From the NCBI RefSeq assembly GCF_036324505.1, contig NC_086360.1, positions 4,720,546-4,784,545 on the forward strand: a stretch of DNA of 64,000 nt, in the 5' to 3' direction. Below the pieces are notes generated by a model that worked only from the letters and a program-made list of their open reading frames with translations, ran no database searches and was not told the origin of the DNA. The stretch is from Eleginops maclovinus (lineage: Eukaryota; Chordata; Actinopteri; Perciformes; Eleginopidae). Position numbers and translations under genes: made by a program. Below, in pieces: positions 35,455 through 49,224 of this stretch. Position 1 is the first letter of the stretch. Every line of letters starts with the position of its first letter.

Positions 35455-38400
35455 GTTATATGGAGGTCTGCAGAATCAGTGCAACTCTGTTCCATCTCAT
35501 AAAGTTTAAATATCTTAGAAGGTACATTATAAGAATGTACAGAGTTTTTTAGCATTTAGGTGGAAAATAATGAAGTCTGTATAGGAATATTATAGTGATA
35601 ATTAAAGTTACGTTATAGTGATGTTATAGGAATATTATTGTGATGCTGAAAGAAAATTTAATTGATGCCGTATGAATATTATAGTGATAATAAAGGGGAT
35701 ATGTTAGTGTTGCTATTGGAATATTTAATGTGTTGTAAAATAATATTTTAGTGATATTTTAGGGGTTATTATAGATGAATCAGAGTACACTATTTTCCCC
35801 AGAGAAATGCACCGTGACAGTTGCTTTTGTATTGAGGTTTCTAATTACATTTAAATAAATAAAAATAAAGTAAATTATAACAATATTTCCATATCTAAAA
35901 ATATATTTCTCTGAATATAAGACATTAAAGTAAGAATTTGCAATAAAACGATAAAATAAAGATAGTTATGTTAACATAACATAATTATAGTGATGTAATA
36001 GGAAAACTATTGTAATATTTAGAGGTGTTGTAGTGATACTATAGAGTTATTCTATTGATGCTACAGAAATATTATAGATATTTTTGGATATCTGTTGTCC
36101 CGACAAAACAAGACATTTGAAGAAGTCGCTTTGGTCTCTGGGAACTTTTGAGGTTGTTCAACTACTAAAAAGTGAGTTCTGTCAGCCAATAATCAAAGTT
36201 ATGAAAAACGCCTCCAGGTATACTTCTACAGCTTCATGTTTGTGAAACTCTGATTTAATATCTGTTGAACAGACTGAGAGCTGCCTGCAGCTACAGAGAC
36301 TCTCAGAGTGATTTCACAACTGCAACTGCTCAGTGTTTGGCTCAGACTGTGAGAGCTGACAGTTCCCTTCACTCACTGAACAAACCAACAACAGGGTCAC
36401 TCAGACACAGAGGATCATTCCACAGCTGATGTTTAGCACTTCTTTCCTTTCATCACACTTTCAAGGTTTATCCATAAGCCCTAAGGCTGTGCAATGTGTA
36501 GAGTGGTTCAGGAAGTCCTAAACCTGGGAAATGAGTTACCATTTTAGCACGTTTTGTTCCCATTTATTTGGTAAGATTCACAATTTTGGTAAGATTTTGG
36601 TTAGAACGCAGACTGACAATGATTTAATGTATATCAGTCATGTTTGTAAAATGATAAGACTTTGTGAGTAATGGATTACATGTTACGGGATTACATAGTC
36701 AGGATACAAAAAAAAAAACGTAAAAAGAAGTAATCAGATTACCTTGCATATTTAAGAATTACTCACAGGATTACAATGTTACTAAAACTAGTGTAATGTG
36801 TATCCCAAGCCTTAAAGATGTGCAGTGTATCGAGTGTTGCAGGAAGTCCTAAACCCGGGAAATCAGTTTTAGGACATTCAGTTCCCTAGTCTCAAATTCA
36901 ACGTTTTCTTTTCAAAAATAAATTTGGTTACATTCTTGATTTTTGTAAGAGTTAGTTAGAACACAGACTGACAATGAATTAGGGTCTGTTGTTAACACAA
37001 GCTGAAGCGATACAAAAGAGAGAGAAGTATGTAAATACCCCATTCGTGAATGTCCAAAGCCTCTATGCGTTATAAAAACAACGGTTAATAAGAAGTGACA
37101 AAATGAGACTACAAAAGGTCATCACGTTGAATATTAGCCGCCTTTAGCTTAGCGGTAGTGAGAAGCAGCGATGCAACCATTATGCAGTATTCCAAAATCC
37201 AATGGAAAAATCCTATTGCTATATGTCAAAGGAGCAATTGCGAGGATTTTAGCCTACAGAAATCCGTCATCACTGCACCGTTCTGTTATCAGTAGCAGTT
37301 CAGGGTTGTAATTCTTGTAGGTCCGGTGGTCCTGTAACAACCAGCACTTATTCAGGTCCAGGACTCTCCTACTGCTTCTGTTAAGTTTATATTTTGTTGA
37401 TTCTCCACAGCCTACAAAGTACAGATATACTGTAATGTTAGGAAAAGAGAATTGCACCAATTTTTAGCCTTAATGCGGTTATTGAAAGATCCTACATTAC
37501 AAATCTGATTTTGTTTTTTTCTTGACAAGTTACACAAACCTGTTCCTGTTCTGTCTTCATTGAAAATGAAATTCAATAGTATGTTTGTAAAATACATTAA
37601 CTATTAAATGTCTCACATCTTCTCAAAACTACAGGACCTTCTCAGTGCCCACCTTGGGCAATCCCAGTTAAAAAGGTCTCAACAAACCACTGCAGTTGAC
37701 ATCAAACTGAATGTCAACTAGAGTAAGAACTATTGCTTTCGAATAAAAGATCATTTGTCCCATCCAGATATTTTTTCGGCATTAGATCCAGATTTCCTCT
37801 TAGGTCTTTCCAACCAACCCTACAGTTAATGTGGTGATGTGTCCGTGAGATTTCTCTCAAAGATGCAACTTTTTAACAAATCATATGGTGCATGTTAGCA
37901 GCAGACAAACTGAAAACACAATTCAGGGCTGTCAGACGTTAAAACGGTTAGACGCACACTTATGGGAAACAGTCCAAATAGTTTCAGAGTGTGCAGATAG
38001 TAGCTGTGGGGTGAAAGAAGCAGATTATAGATGAGTGTAAATGAGCAGCTCATTAAAACTTTAAGAACCCACTCTGAGGATCTGGTAGAAGAATGTGGGA
38101 CAGAGAGGAGGAACACTGAACATGGCTGCTGCTGCTGCTGAGGGGTGGCAGGAATCCTCTGTTTTTATCAACTTTAGTGAAAGGTGGAGTGTGGAGTTGA
38201 GCATCACACAGAACCAGGATCATTTTCTGGGTAAGATTACCTGCAGTGATGAGAGGTTCAAGGGCTCTTTAGCAAGTAGAGCTGCACATCAATCTTAATT
38301 TTACCAAAATCGCAATATGGAATAATGCATTATCCAAATCGCAGTAAGCTCAATATTTGGTAAAGGCAAAATATCTGTACTGTGGAGCTCCAGAGAAGCC

Positions 38401-39200
38401 AGGACTACAAATGGTGCTCTACCAAATTAATATATTTAATCATATTTTTCATTGATAATGTGAACAATGTTTCAAAAATGATCATTCCCTAAAGAATTGC
38501 AAATCAGTCAAAAATATTTGAAAACACTTTATTAAATATATGTGATTTTCTTGTGGTCAGAACATTTCCAACACATCTGTAGGTGGTTGACCAATCACAA
38601 CAGAGCTGGCCAGCTACCAATAAGAGCAGGTTTATATGTCCTCTTCATGTAAATCCCTGTTATTGTCTTCGTGATGCAATTGTCTCTGTTATTAATCTAA
38701 AAATGGAATCTGGCACATTTGTCTTCTCTCATTAGATATTGCTTTCCCTATGACTGTTTTGTTTTGTAAAAGCAGGTGAAGTGAACTATAAACTCTAGAT
38801 TGTACTTTACTGAACCCAACTTCAAGTTTTTTTGTCTAAAGCTTCAGACTCGGGTCAGGTTCAATCATTTTATATACAATGTAGTAAAATAATTCCCCTT
38901 TGTTCATGATTGTTATGTTCTAAGAAGTTTTGCAACATTACAAATGGGAAGAGGGGTAGAGAAAGAGCGTGGTCAATGCATTGCCTGTTGAACTTCCTGT
39001 ATGGTCAGTAATGGAGGAGACAAAGCAAAAACATAGCTCTGAGTTTCAAGTTGGACAGTTCCAATCAGGGTCATTGGAACTTAAAGTGAGTGCAGAACTT
39101 TAGTCTCTATCTGACAGCCCTGCCTCTCAACCAGTGCATGCTGGGACACACAGTATTTTATGGATGTATTTTGTAAATTAAACTATTTTCACTGTCATGT
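35455..39200. other. Intergenic or first-intron sequence, nothing recognised
   Basis: AT-rich, with no protein-like frame. Two diverged copies of a phrase (CAGGAAGTCCTAAACC plus TGGGAAAT and an ACAGACTGACAATGA-type segment) occur near 36500-36640 and 36840-36980, an old local duplication. If the CpG block at 34.6 kb is the DDR promoter, this lies in its first intron. Confidence 0.45.
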
Positions 39201-39737
39201 TTAAAGGGGCCTTATTTAGCTCATTTATGGTTAATATTTGTTTTTGGTGCCCCTCCTGGGACATGTCTCCATGCTTTAATGTTCAAAAAGCTCTTTATTT
39301 TTCTCACACTGCCGGTGCTGCAGCACCTCTTTTCCCCCTCTGTCTGAAACCAGAGCCCAGTCTGCTCTGAATGGTTAGCTGGACGGCTCTGATGTGATTC
39401 GTCAACTGCTTCGAGTTACTGTCCCTAACCCCCATTTTCCACCGGGTCCGTCTGCGCAGCGTTACGTCTGCGCAGCGTTACGTCTGCGCCGTGTTACGTC
39501 TGCGCCGTGTTACGTCTGCGCCGTGTTACGTCTACGCCGCGCCGCATCGCGCCGAGCAATCGCGGCCACTCCAGTCAATGCGTGTGATTCCACCAGACGT
39601 GCCGCGGTGGGAGTGTGTGGGACGGAAACTCCCTCTGGAGGGAACACAGGGACTTTAGCCATTTCACTACACGCACAACAACCGATATAACTCTACAGGA
39701 AAGGGAAAACCCCAAAAAGCATAAAAGGCCCACTTCA
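39201..39737 (+). mobile_element. TTAA-flanked MITE-like repeat, copy 1
   Basis: It starts TTTAAAGGGGCC and ends AAAGCATAAAAGGCCCACTT, an inverted match of the ends. Inside are the family phrases GACATGTCTCCATGCTTTAA, AAAGCTCTTTATTTTTCTCA and ACCAGAGCCCAGTCTGCTCT. The AGGGGCCC-type ends at a TTAA suggest a piggyBac-like origin. A CpG-rich tandem array lies within it. Confidence 0.6.
39449..39540. repeat. 16-bp CpG-rich tandem repeat
   Basis: Five and a half units of CGCAGCGTTACGTCTG and its variant CGCCGTGTTACGTCTG lie inside the MITE-like repeat. This is one of the densest CpG clusters in the window outside the block at 34.6 kb. The other copies of the family lack it. Confidence 0.9.
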
Positions 39738-39739
39738 AA

Positions 39740-42270
<2,531 letters not shown>

Positions 42271-42273
42271 TTA

Positions 42274-42470
42274 TTTAAAGAGGACATATTATGCAAATTC
42301 TCAGCTTCATATTTTTATTAAGTGTCTCTCCTGTGCCATGTCTCCATGCTTTAATGTTCAAAAATTTGTTTTTTCCTTCTCACTGCCTTTGCTACAGCAC
42401 CTCTTTTCACCCTCTGTCTGAAACCAGAGCCCAGTCTGCTCTGATTGGTTAGCTGACCAATCAGAGCATG
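42274..42470 (+). mobile_element. TTAA MITE-like repeat, partial copy 2
   Basis: It starts TTTAAAGAGGACATATTATG and carries the CCATGTCTCCATGCTTTAAT and AAACCAGAGCCCAGTCTGCT phrases. The right part is missing after the GATTGGTTAGC segment. Confidence 0.6.
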
Positions 42471-42801
42471 TTTACCTTTTTAAATATCAGATAGCCACAT
42501 GTTTAGCAAATGCTGAATCACTGCAGAGTGTAGCCACCAAGATATTAACCTGCACCTCTACAATTTGTACTTGAGTATTCATGTTAAAACCTGCAGTCTG
42601 TGTGTATATATGAGGAGTCAACACTGTGCACTACGGGATTTCACTAAATTTCTCAAAACTAGAGAGAGACAAAGTCAAGTAAATTCCTGTGTGTTTGTGT
42701 GAGCGAGAGACATAGGGGGAGAGAGAGGGAGAGAGAGAGAGGTCTGGTTGCGTTGAATGTTAGGAATGTTGAGGGTTTTTGGCTCCAGTTTTTTTCTGAC
42801 A

Positions 42802-42865
42802 GAGGAAGGAGGAGGAGGAGGAGGAGGAGGAGGAGGAGGAGGAGGAGGAGGAGAGGAGGAGGAGA
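42802..42865. repeat. (GGA)n microsatellite
   Basis: About 20 GGA units in a purine-rich stretch, preceded by GAGA repeats near 42715-42742. The arginine-rich and proline-rich frames over it are spurious. Confidence 0.95.
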
Positions 42866-43046
42866 GACGACGGGTAGAATGAGAGGAAAGGATGATAGAG
42901 GGAGGGACGAAGGAGGAGATAAGGAAGGAGGAGGGGAAATGAAGAAGAAGATAAAGGAGATGATGCAAAGATGGGGGGGGAAACAAATCAGAGGAAATAA
43001 GGAAAAAGTAAAGTATGTCCAAGGGCATACTGTTGTACAAGCTACA

Positions 43047-43480
43047 GCTACTGATTCATATCACTTTCTATTTATGTTGTTTATTTATCAAGTGATTAAA
43101 GGGGCCCTATGATACTCATTCAGGTTCATATTTGTGTTTGGTGTCTCTCCTGGGACATGTCTCCATGCTTTAATGTTCAGAAAGCTCTTTATTTTTCTCA
43201 TACTGCCTGTGCTGCAGCAACTCTTCACCATCTGTCTGAAACCAGAGCTCAGCCTGCTCTGATTGGTTAGCTGGCCGGCTCTGTTGTGATTTGTTATCCG
43301 CTTACAGATGTCCCGCCTCTTAACCAATCACCTACATTGTGTTGCCTATCCAATTGAGGTGTGGATGAGTCCAATGGAGGCGTATCAGGCAAGGGGGGAG
43401 TTCAATACATCAACTCTTCACCCTCTGTCTGAAACTACAGCCCAGTCTGCTCTGATTGGTTCTAAAATGTCCAACATTAG
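43047..43480 (+). mobile_element. TTAA MITE-like repeat, copy 3, with shared flank
   Basis: The family body starts at about 43096 (TTAAAGGGGCCCTATGATAC). The 49 bp before it, from CTGATTCATATCACTTTCTA to TTTATCAAGTGATTAAA, are nearly identical to the flank of the copy at 45984. The two therefore share more than the mobile unit. Confidence 0.6.
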
Positions 43481-43489
43481 GCTTAGATT

Positions 43490-45930
43490 AAACGATTCTG
43501 TTGCTGATATGGTTGTTTTCTGTAAAAGTTATGTTAGAATCAGTGAATATCATTTTTATTTGTTACACTACTGCAGTACACTTGGTAGGGATGCACAATA
43601 TGAAAAAATGTGCAATGCTCTGGAACGTTTTTATACAACTAGAAAGCAACATAACATACAATACATTTACAAATATTAAAGTGGATTACGTTTTTAAACA
43701 AGAATTGCCTGTAGAACAACTTGGAACTGAACCATTTATAAAACAGAATGATAGTTATGTTACACTTTTAATCCATTTTAAAAATCCAAGTACTCAAAAT
43801 ATTTGATCACAAGTCTTCGTCATTATGACATTAAAAAAATGATATGGAGTGCCGCTGTAGTACCTGGAATATCCTGTTCTACTATCTATGAAACATACAT
43901 CAAGGTGAGGAGGACTTCCTGTTTGGGACATGTTAGCTTTTGTAAGATCTGGAAGCCTCTATATTTTAGCATTATATTAGCTTTAATGTACAAATGTTTG
44001 ACAACGATAGAGCAATCTCATTTTGAAATGAGTCAATTGCATCCTAAAAAGTGTGATACGTTCAAGGTTTTAAAATTAGCATGAGCTAGCAGTAGTGGGT
44101 ACCCATCTTCGACACAGAGATATTAGGTGAAAAGTATTTCAAAACCCTTTAAGGTCTCCTTGACATCAACCTTTCCCAGCATTAACCTGAAAGGTAGATG
44201 ATCAGAAAACTTGAGAATCATTTTAAATCGTTTTCATGTCCTGAAAAAGGTCCAACAGGAAGCAGTAAGTCATAAAGTTGGATTTCTTTTAGTCTCAAAA
44301 AGAGATTCTTGGTGTTGATCTTAAGTAAGTTGTCTTCCTAGACTGGAACAGAGAACCAAAGTCTTTTTCCTTTGTCTTAATGTCACTTTTTTTCTTGGGT
44401 TTACTGTCTCTCCTTATGTTTTTCTTCTCTCCCACTCTCTGGTCATGTGATTTTACTGTAGAGATGAGCAACAGTGCAGGAATCTGAGCTGCAGCCAACA
44501 CATTACATAAAGCTCTCTCTGCCCCCCAATCGCTGCCAGAAAGAGAAGAGTGAAGGCCTGCGTTCTCCTGCAGCACGGCTGAAGTGAATGAACTCACTTC
44601 CCGAAAGCAGAACTGAGCGCTGGCGTCAGGAAAGGACTGCTTCAAGTGCGGACTGTAATTTTCTTAACTGGCAGTATTTTTATACACAGAACAGTCTGTA
44701 TGTGACCGTTTTGTCATAGTGAAGTTTGATCAGACTAATTTATTTCTCATGTTGCTCTGACTTGGTGAACTGTCCTGTCCTGAACTCCAATCTACAAACA
44801 GAAAAGAGCTTCAACTCCATGCTCCACTGCTCGAGCACTCTCAAATCCTTTTAGTATACTAGCCACTTCTCTGTATAGGGAACTAAAAAGTCCCTTCATC
44901 CCGTTTGCTCTTAAGTCTAAAGACCAACAAAGATTGGGCAATATTCACTCCTAAGGCTGGACCGCTCTTAATTCACCCCCCCCAAGTGGCATTGCAAGAT
45001 ATTCCAAGCAAGCGCTATTTCGCAAACATATGTCATGATCTTGGCTTTTGTGTTTCCTGATTAAATTGAAAGTGTTCAATACCTGTCATTTCCTGTGTTT
45101 TCTGCCTTTTTGAGTGTTTGTCCTGGCTTTAATTATTTTTCACCTGTTCCCCATCAACCCTGCAATCACCTGACCCCCTGGACACCTGCACCGAACCCCC
45201 TCATTAGTTTCCTCTTAGCCGTGGTTTTCTGTTAGCCTTCGTTCGGATTCTTGTATATTGTTTGTCATGATTGTTAAGTTCTGTTTTGCGAGGCCTTGTC
45301 GGGATCAAGCCTTGACTAAAGGTATTTTCTATTAAGTGCTCCCTGTTTCACTTACCTGAGACAACCTACGGTGACTCTAAAAACGTTCTCGCCGTATTAA
45401 ATCTTATGAAAGTGACACAATATCAGCTTTTAACATGGCTTGAAATCTCACCTGACAGCCCGGTGCTGCGTTTGAAAAGCAGGCGGTTGATGGGGTCCTG
45501 TGATTCTTGAGTACTCGACCAATCAGAACTGTTAAGCACTGCTAGGTTAAGCCCTAAATGTCTGAACTTTCGGAGCCTACTCTCCCCCCTAGTCATGCTA
45601 GCATTTATGTCTTCTTTCATTTCTGTTTAGCTGACTTTTTATCACTTAAAGGGCCAAACAGTACCAGCAGCATATGATACCAACTGTAATATATACAGGT
45701 TGATGCCAAAATAAAATATAAAACATCTGGCTCTTATTTTCTACAGAACTCTTTATTTAAGTCACAGCAGTACTCTAATCACAACAACTTATTGTTCTTT
45801 GTCAGTCAGCTTCATATTTTACTTAAGTACTTTTGATTTCAGGATTTTCCTTGTAAAAGAGTATTTTTTTAAATCAAGCTTTGCTACTTTTACTTAAAGG
45901 GGGACATATTGTGTTAATTTTCAGGTTAAT
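43490..45930. other. Intergenic or intronic, no gene recognised
   Basis: No protein-like frame. A stretch at about 45045-45390 resembles decayed fish interspersed repeats (CACCTGTTCCCCATCAACC and similar), unassigned. A somewhat GC-richer patch lies at 44450-44650. Confidence 0.4.
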
Positions 45931-45939
45931 TTTAGTTTT

Positions 45940-46325
45940 ACTGATTCATATCACTTTCTATTCCTGTTGTTTATTTATCAAGTGGTTAAAGGGGCCCTAT
46001 TATACTCATTCAGGTTCATATTTGTATTTCCTGTCTCTACTGGGACATGTCTCCATGCTTTAATGTTCAAAAAGCTCTTTATTTTTCTCATACTGCCTGT
46101 GCTGCAGCACCTCTTTTCACCCTCTGTCTGAAACCAGAGCCAAGTCTGCTCTGATTGGTTATTTGGCCGGCTCTGTTGTGATTGGTCAACTGCTTAGAGA
46201 TATCCCGCCCCATAGCCTATCACTTACATTGTGATGTAGCACTAACTAAAAGAAGCGCAAGTGTTGCATTGTTATGTCACTATGGGAAACTCTTGGATTT
46301 TAACATAATATGGCCTCTTATAATC
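45940..46325 (+). mobile_element. TTAA MITE-like repeat, copy 4, with shared flank
   Basis: The body starts near 45984 (TTAAAGGGGCCCTATTATAC) and ends with AACATAATATGGCCTCTTAT, the inverted terminal match. The preceding 45 bp match the flank of the copy at 43096. A truncated head of the same family (TTAAAGGGGGACATATTGTG) sits just upstream at 45893. Confidence 0.65.
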
Positions 46326-46786
46326 CAAAATCTTAGTAATTTTTCCACATTTGGTAATAGGTGTAAGCTTGAACACCATGTAATACACACGTCACCCTGA
46401 CTACAACAGTGTTTACCTCCAGTGTTTTATCTTCTCAGTGAGGAAAAGGTGTACTCTGTGAAATCACTGTAGTTGTTCTCTGCTCAGCTTTAAAAAAAAA
46501 AAAACGCCTCTCTCAGCCTGCTGTTAGTAACTCTTTAACTCTCTGCTTTTCCCTTCCCTCCATTGTTCTCTTTTCCACCTTTCTCCCCCTCCTTCCTCTC
46601 CTTCACTGACGTTATGTCACTCCTCTTCCTCCTCCTTTTTTTCCTCCTCCTGTCTTTGTGTTTTCTCCTATCAGCCCTCAGCCTCTCTCTCGCTTGTCCA
46701 GCTGTTATCCCAGTGACTTTATATTCACAACACCACTTTGACTTTCAACTATATAAAAGTGTAGTTTGATTGAGAGAAGATAATTA

Positions 46787-46907
<121 letters not shown>

Positions 46908-47125
46908 TTAATTATTGCATAACCTCTGTGAGTGGGATGCTGTTTGTGTCCAGTATTTGTAGAGTGCTCTTCTCCATGAGCAATAACATTGTGAAATCTC
47001 ACACACGCATACACACTGCACTCAAATGAGGTTCAGAATCATTCTGACTGATCCCTTTATGTTTATAGGTTTAGTTTATTTCCTAAAAAAATAAGGCAAA
47101 ACTTTAATACTTGCTATGACCTATT

Positions 47126-47512
47126 TTTAAAGGGGCCCTTTTATGCTGATTTTCAGCTTCATATTTGTATTTAGTGTCTCTCCTGGGACATGTCTCCATG
47201 CTTTAATGTTCAAAAGCTCTTTATTGTTCTCATACTGCCTGTGCTGCAGCATCTAATTTCACGCTCTGTCTAAAACCAGAGCCCAGTCTGCTCTGATTGG
47301 TTAGCTGGCCGGCTCTGTTGTGACTGGTCCACCGCTTAGAGATGTCCCCCCTTAGCTCAGCCTATCACTCCAATGTGTTTTGCTGCTGCTGTCCAATGTG
47401 TTGGAGTGATAGGAGGGAACACAGGGATTATATCTTTTGCAGACCATTTACATGCACACAAATGCATTTTAACACACGCCAGGAAAACTCTAAAGAGCAT
47501 AAAAGTGCCTCT
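47126..47512 (+). mobile_element. TTAA MITE-like repeat, copy 5, complete
   Basis: The left end TTTAAAGGGGCCCTTTTATG and the right end AGAGCATAAAAGTGCCTCTT are inverted matches, giving an element of about 385 bp. The interior has the GACATGTCTCCATGCTTTAA and CAGAGCCCAGTCTGCTCTGA phrases shared with the other copies. It is the best copy for defining the family ends. Confidence 0.7.
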
Positions 47513-47514
47513 TT

Positions 47515-48469
47515 AGAACTGAAGTTCTCCTGCTGTCACCTTTTTGGTGTTCAGAATCAGAATCAGAAATGCTTTATTTTTTTAACTATAAATAAAAAAG
47601 AGAAATATACAAATGTAAAAATAAGGCAGGAATGTAAATCAGTATAATGTAAATGTACTATGTTAAGTGTGAAGGTGTGCATGTTAAGTCCAATTCACAA
47701 GAGAGGCTGCGGAGCAGTGAGTTTTCTGCCAGTTCAACTTCAGAAATGTCTTTAATCAGTACATGCTTTTGGTAATTTGTCGACAAATGGTTCTGAGTTG
47801 TTGGCAGAAGTGAAGAAGCCTCCACTTTTTCACAATAGCCTGATCTCATTAAAACATAGAATCAGATAACACTCAATGAAACGCAATTCTCTGAGATATC
47901 TCAAAGATTACCTGAAGATGGCCTGGTGATCATTAAACCAATATTGCTTGGGTGGCAGGTCTTTGTAAAAACAAATGAGACTTTGAATAAAGATCTATTG
48001 ACCCTTGTTTCAAATCCCTGTTTGAAATAGAGTAAACCAAAGAAAACCTGCTCCTTTTTAAGTAACATTGTAATCCTGTTTGAATTCCCTATTCTTTAGA
48101 TTTTTTAAATCCTGTTACATGTAATTTGTTAACCCCCATGCCTGAATGCCCCTTAACAAGTATAGAGATGTGTTATAAACAATTTCTAAAAAATGTATGA
48201 ATTATATGAAACCTGCATTTGGTAATCAGTCATGGCATAATTCAGTCTGATGGCTCCTGATATGAAAATAACACATATTTTCCTTTATCGTCTGTTGTCG
48301 ACTTAAATTGTCTGTTTTCATATCCTTGTCCTTCCTGGTTTCTCGTTCATAATCCCAGAGAGTGACTTTATTGTTTTACCAGCTCTGAACACATTGGCAA
48401 TATAAATAATAAATATATTATGTTTAATTATGCCATTTTCTAAATCACCTCTCTCTGTCTCTCTGTCAG
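47515..48469. other. Upstream flank of the first coding DDR exon
   Basis: A common fish repeat fragment (CAGAATCAGAATCAGAAATG CTTTATT) lies at about 47555-47600; the rest is unrecognised AT-rich sequence. It ends with the pyrimidine tract and AG (CTCTCTGTCTCTCTGTCAG, to 48469) that form the acceptor for the first coding exon. Confidence 0.5.
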
Positions 48470-48507
48470 AGATGTAGCGTGTGTGTTGGTGTGATCGGTG
48501 GACCATC

Positions 48508-48568
48508 ATGCACCTCTTCCTGCTGCTGATCCTTCAAGCCACAGCAGCCTTCGGACAGATTGACCCTG

Positions 48569-48604
<36 letters not shown>

Positions 48605-49156
48605 TTAAAATTGAGGAATGTAGATTTTTAATTGTTTGTGTGTTTGTGTTTTCAGCACACTGTCGCTATGCCTTGGGCATGGAGGATGGACGGATTAAAG
48701 ATGATGACATCACAGCATCTAGCCAATGGTATGAGACCACGGGACCTCAGTACTCCAGGTGAGTTTGACTTATAATAACATATACTCTTTTTTTCTTACA
48801 TCTTATGAAAAGCTTATATATTTTAATTGTATGACATTTAAACTTTAGATTGCAATACTTTTTTATGACAAAAAAAGGATTTATAAAAATGTAGAGGAAA
48901 GACCTCAAGCATTGCAAACGAAAGTTTTCTGAATACATTTATCACTGTCACAATTGAATACAAATGCTAGATATAACATATACAGGGCTTTTCAAGATGC
49001 TTTCGATGAGAGAATAAATCACAGTCCTAAACACAGTACAAGCAATGCAATCCTGTTAAAACAATAGTAAAGTTTAGATGTGTACTCCCGTGTTCTCTGT
49101 AAAAGCTTAACAGTTCTGAAGGCTCAGCTTTTGAAAAAAATTATAAAACGCTGATG

Positions 49157-49224
<68 letters not shown>

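Noticed and set aside
42675..43112. Arginine-rich and proline-rich frames
   Set aside because: They are driven by the GGA microsatellite and nearby purine-rich DNA.
44295..44645. Minus-strand 116-codon frame in a GC-richer patch
   Set aside because: No domain pattern and no splice or promoter support; composition alone explains it.
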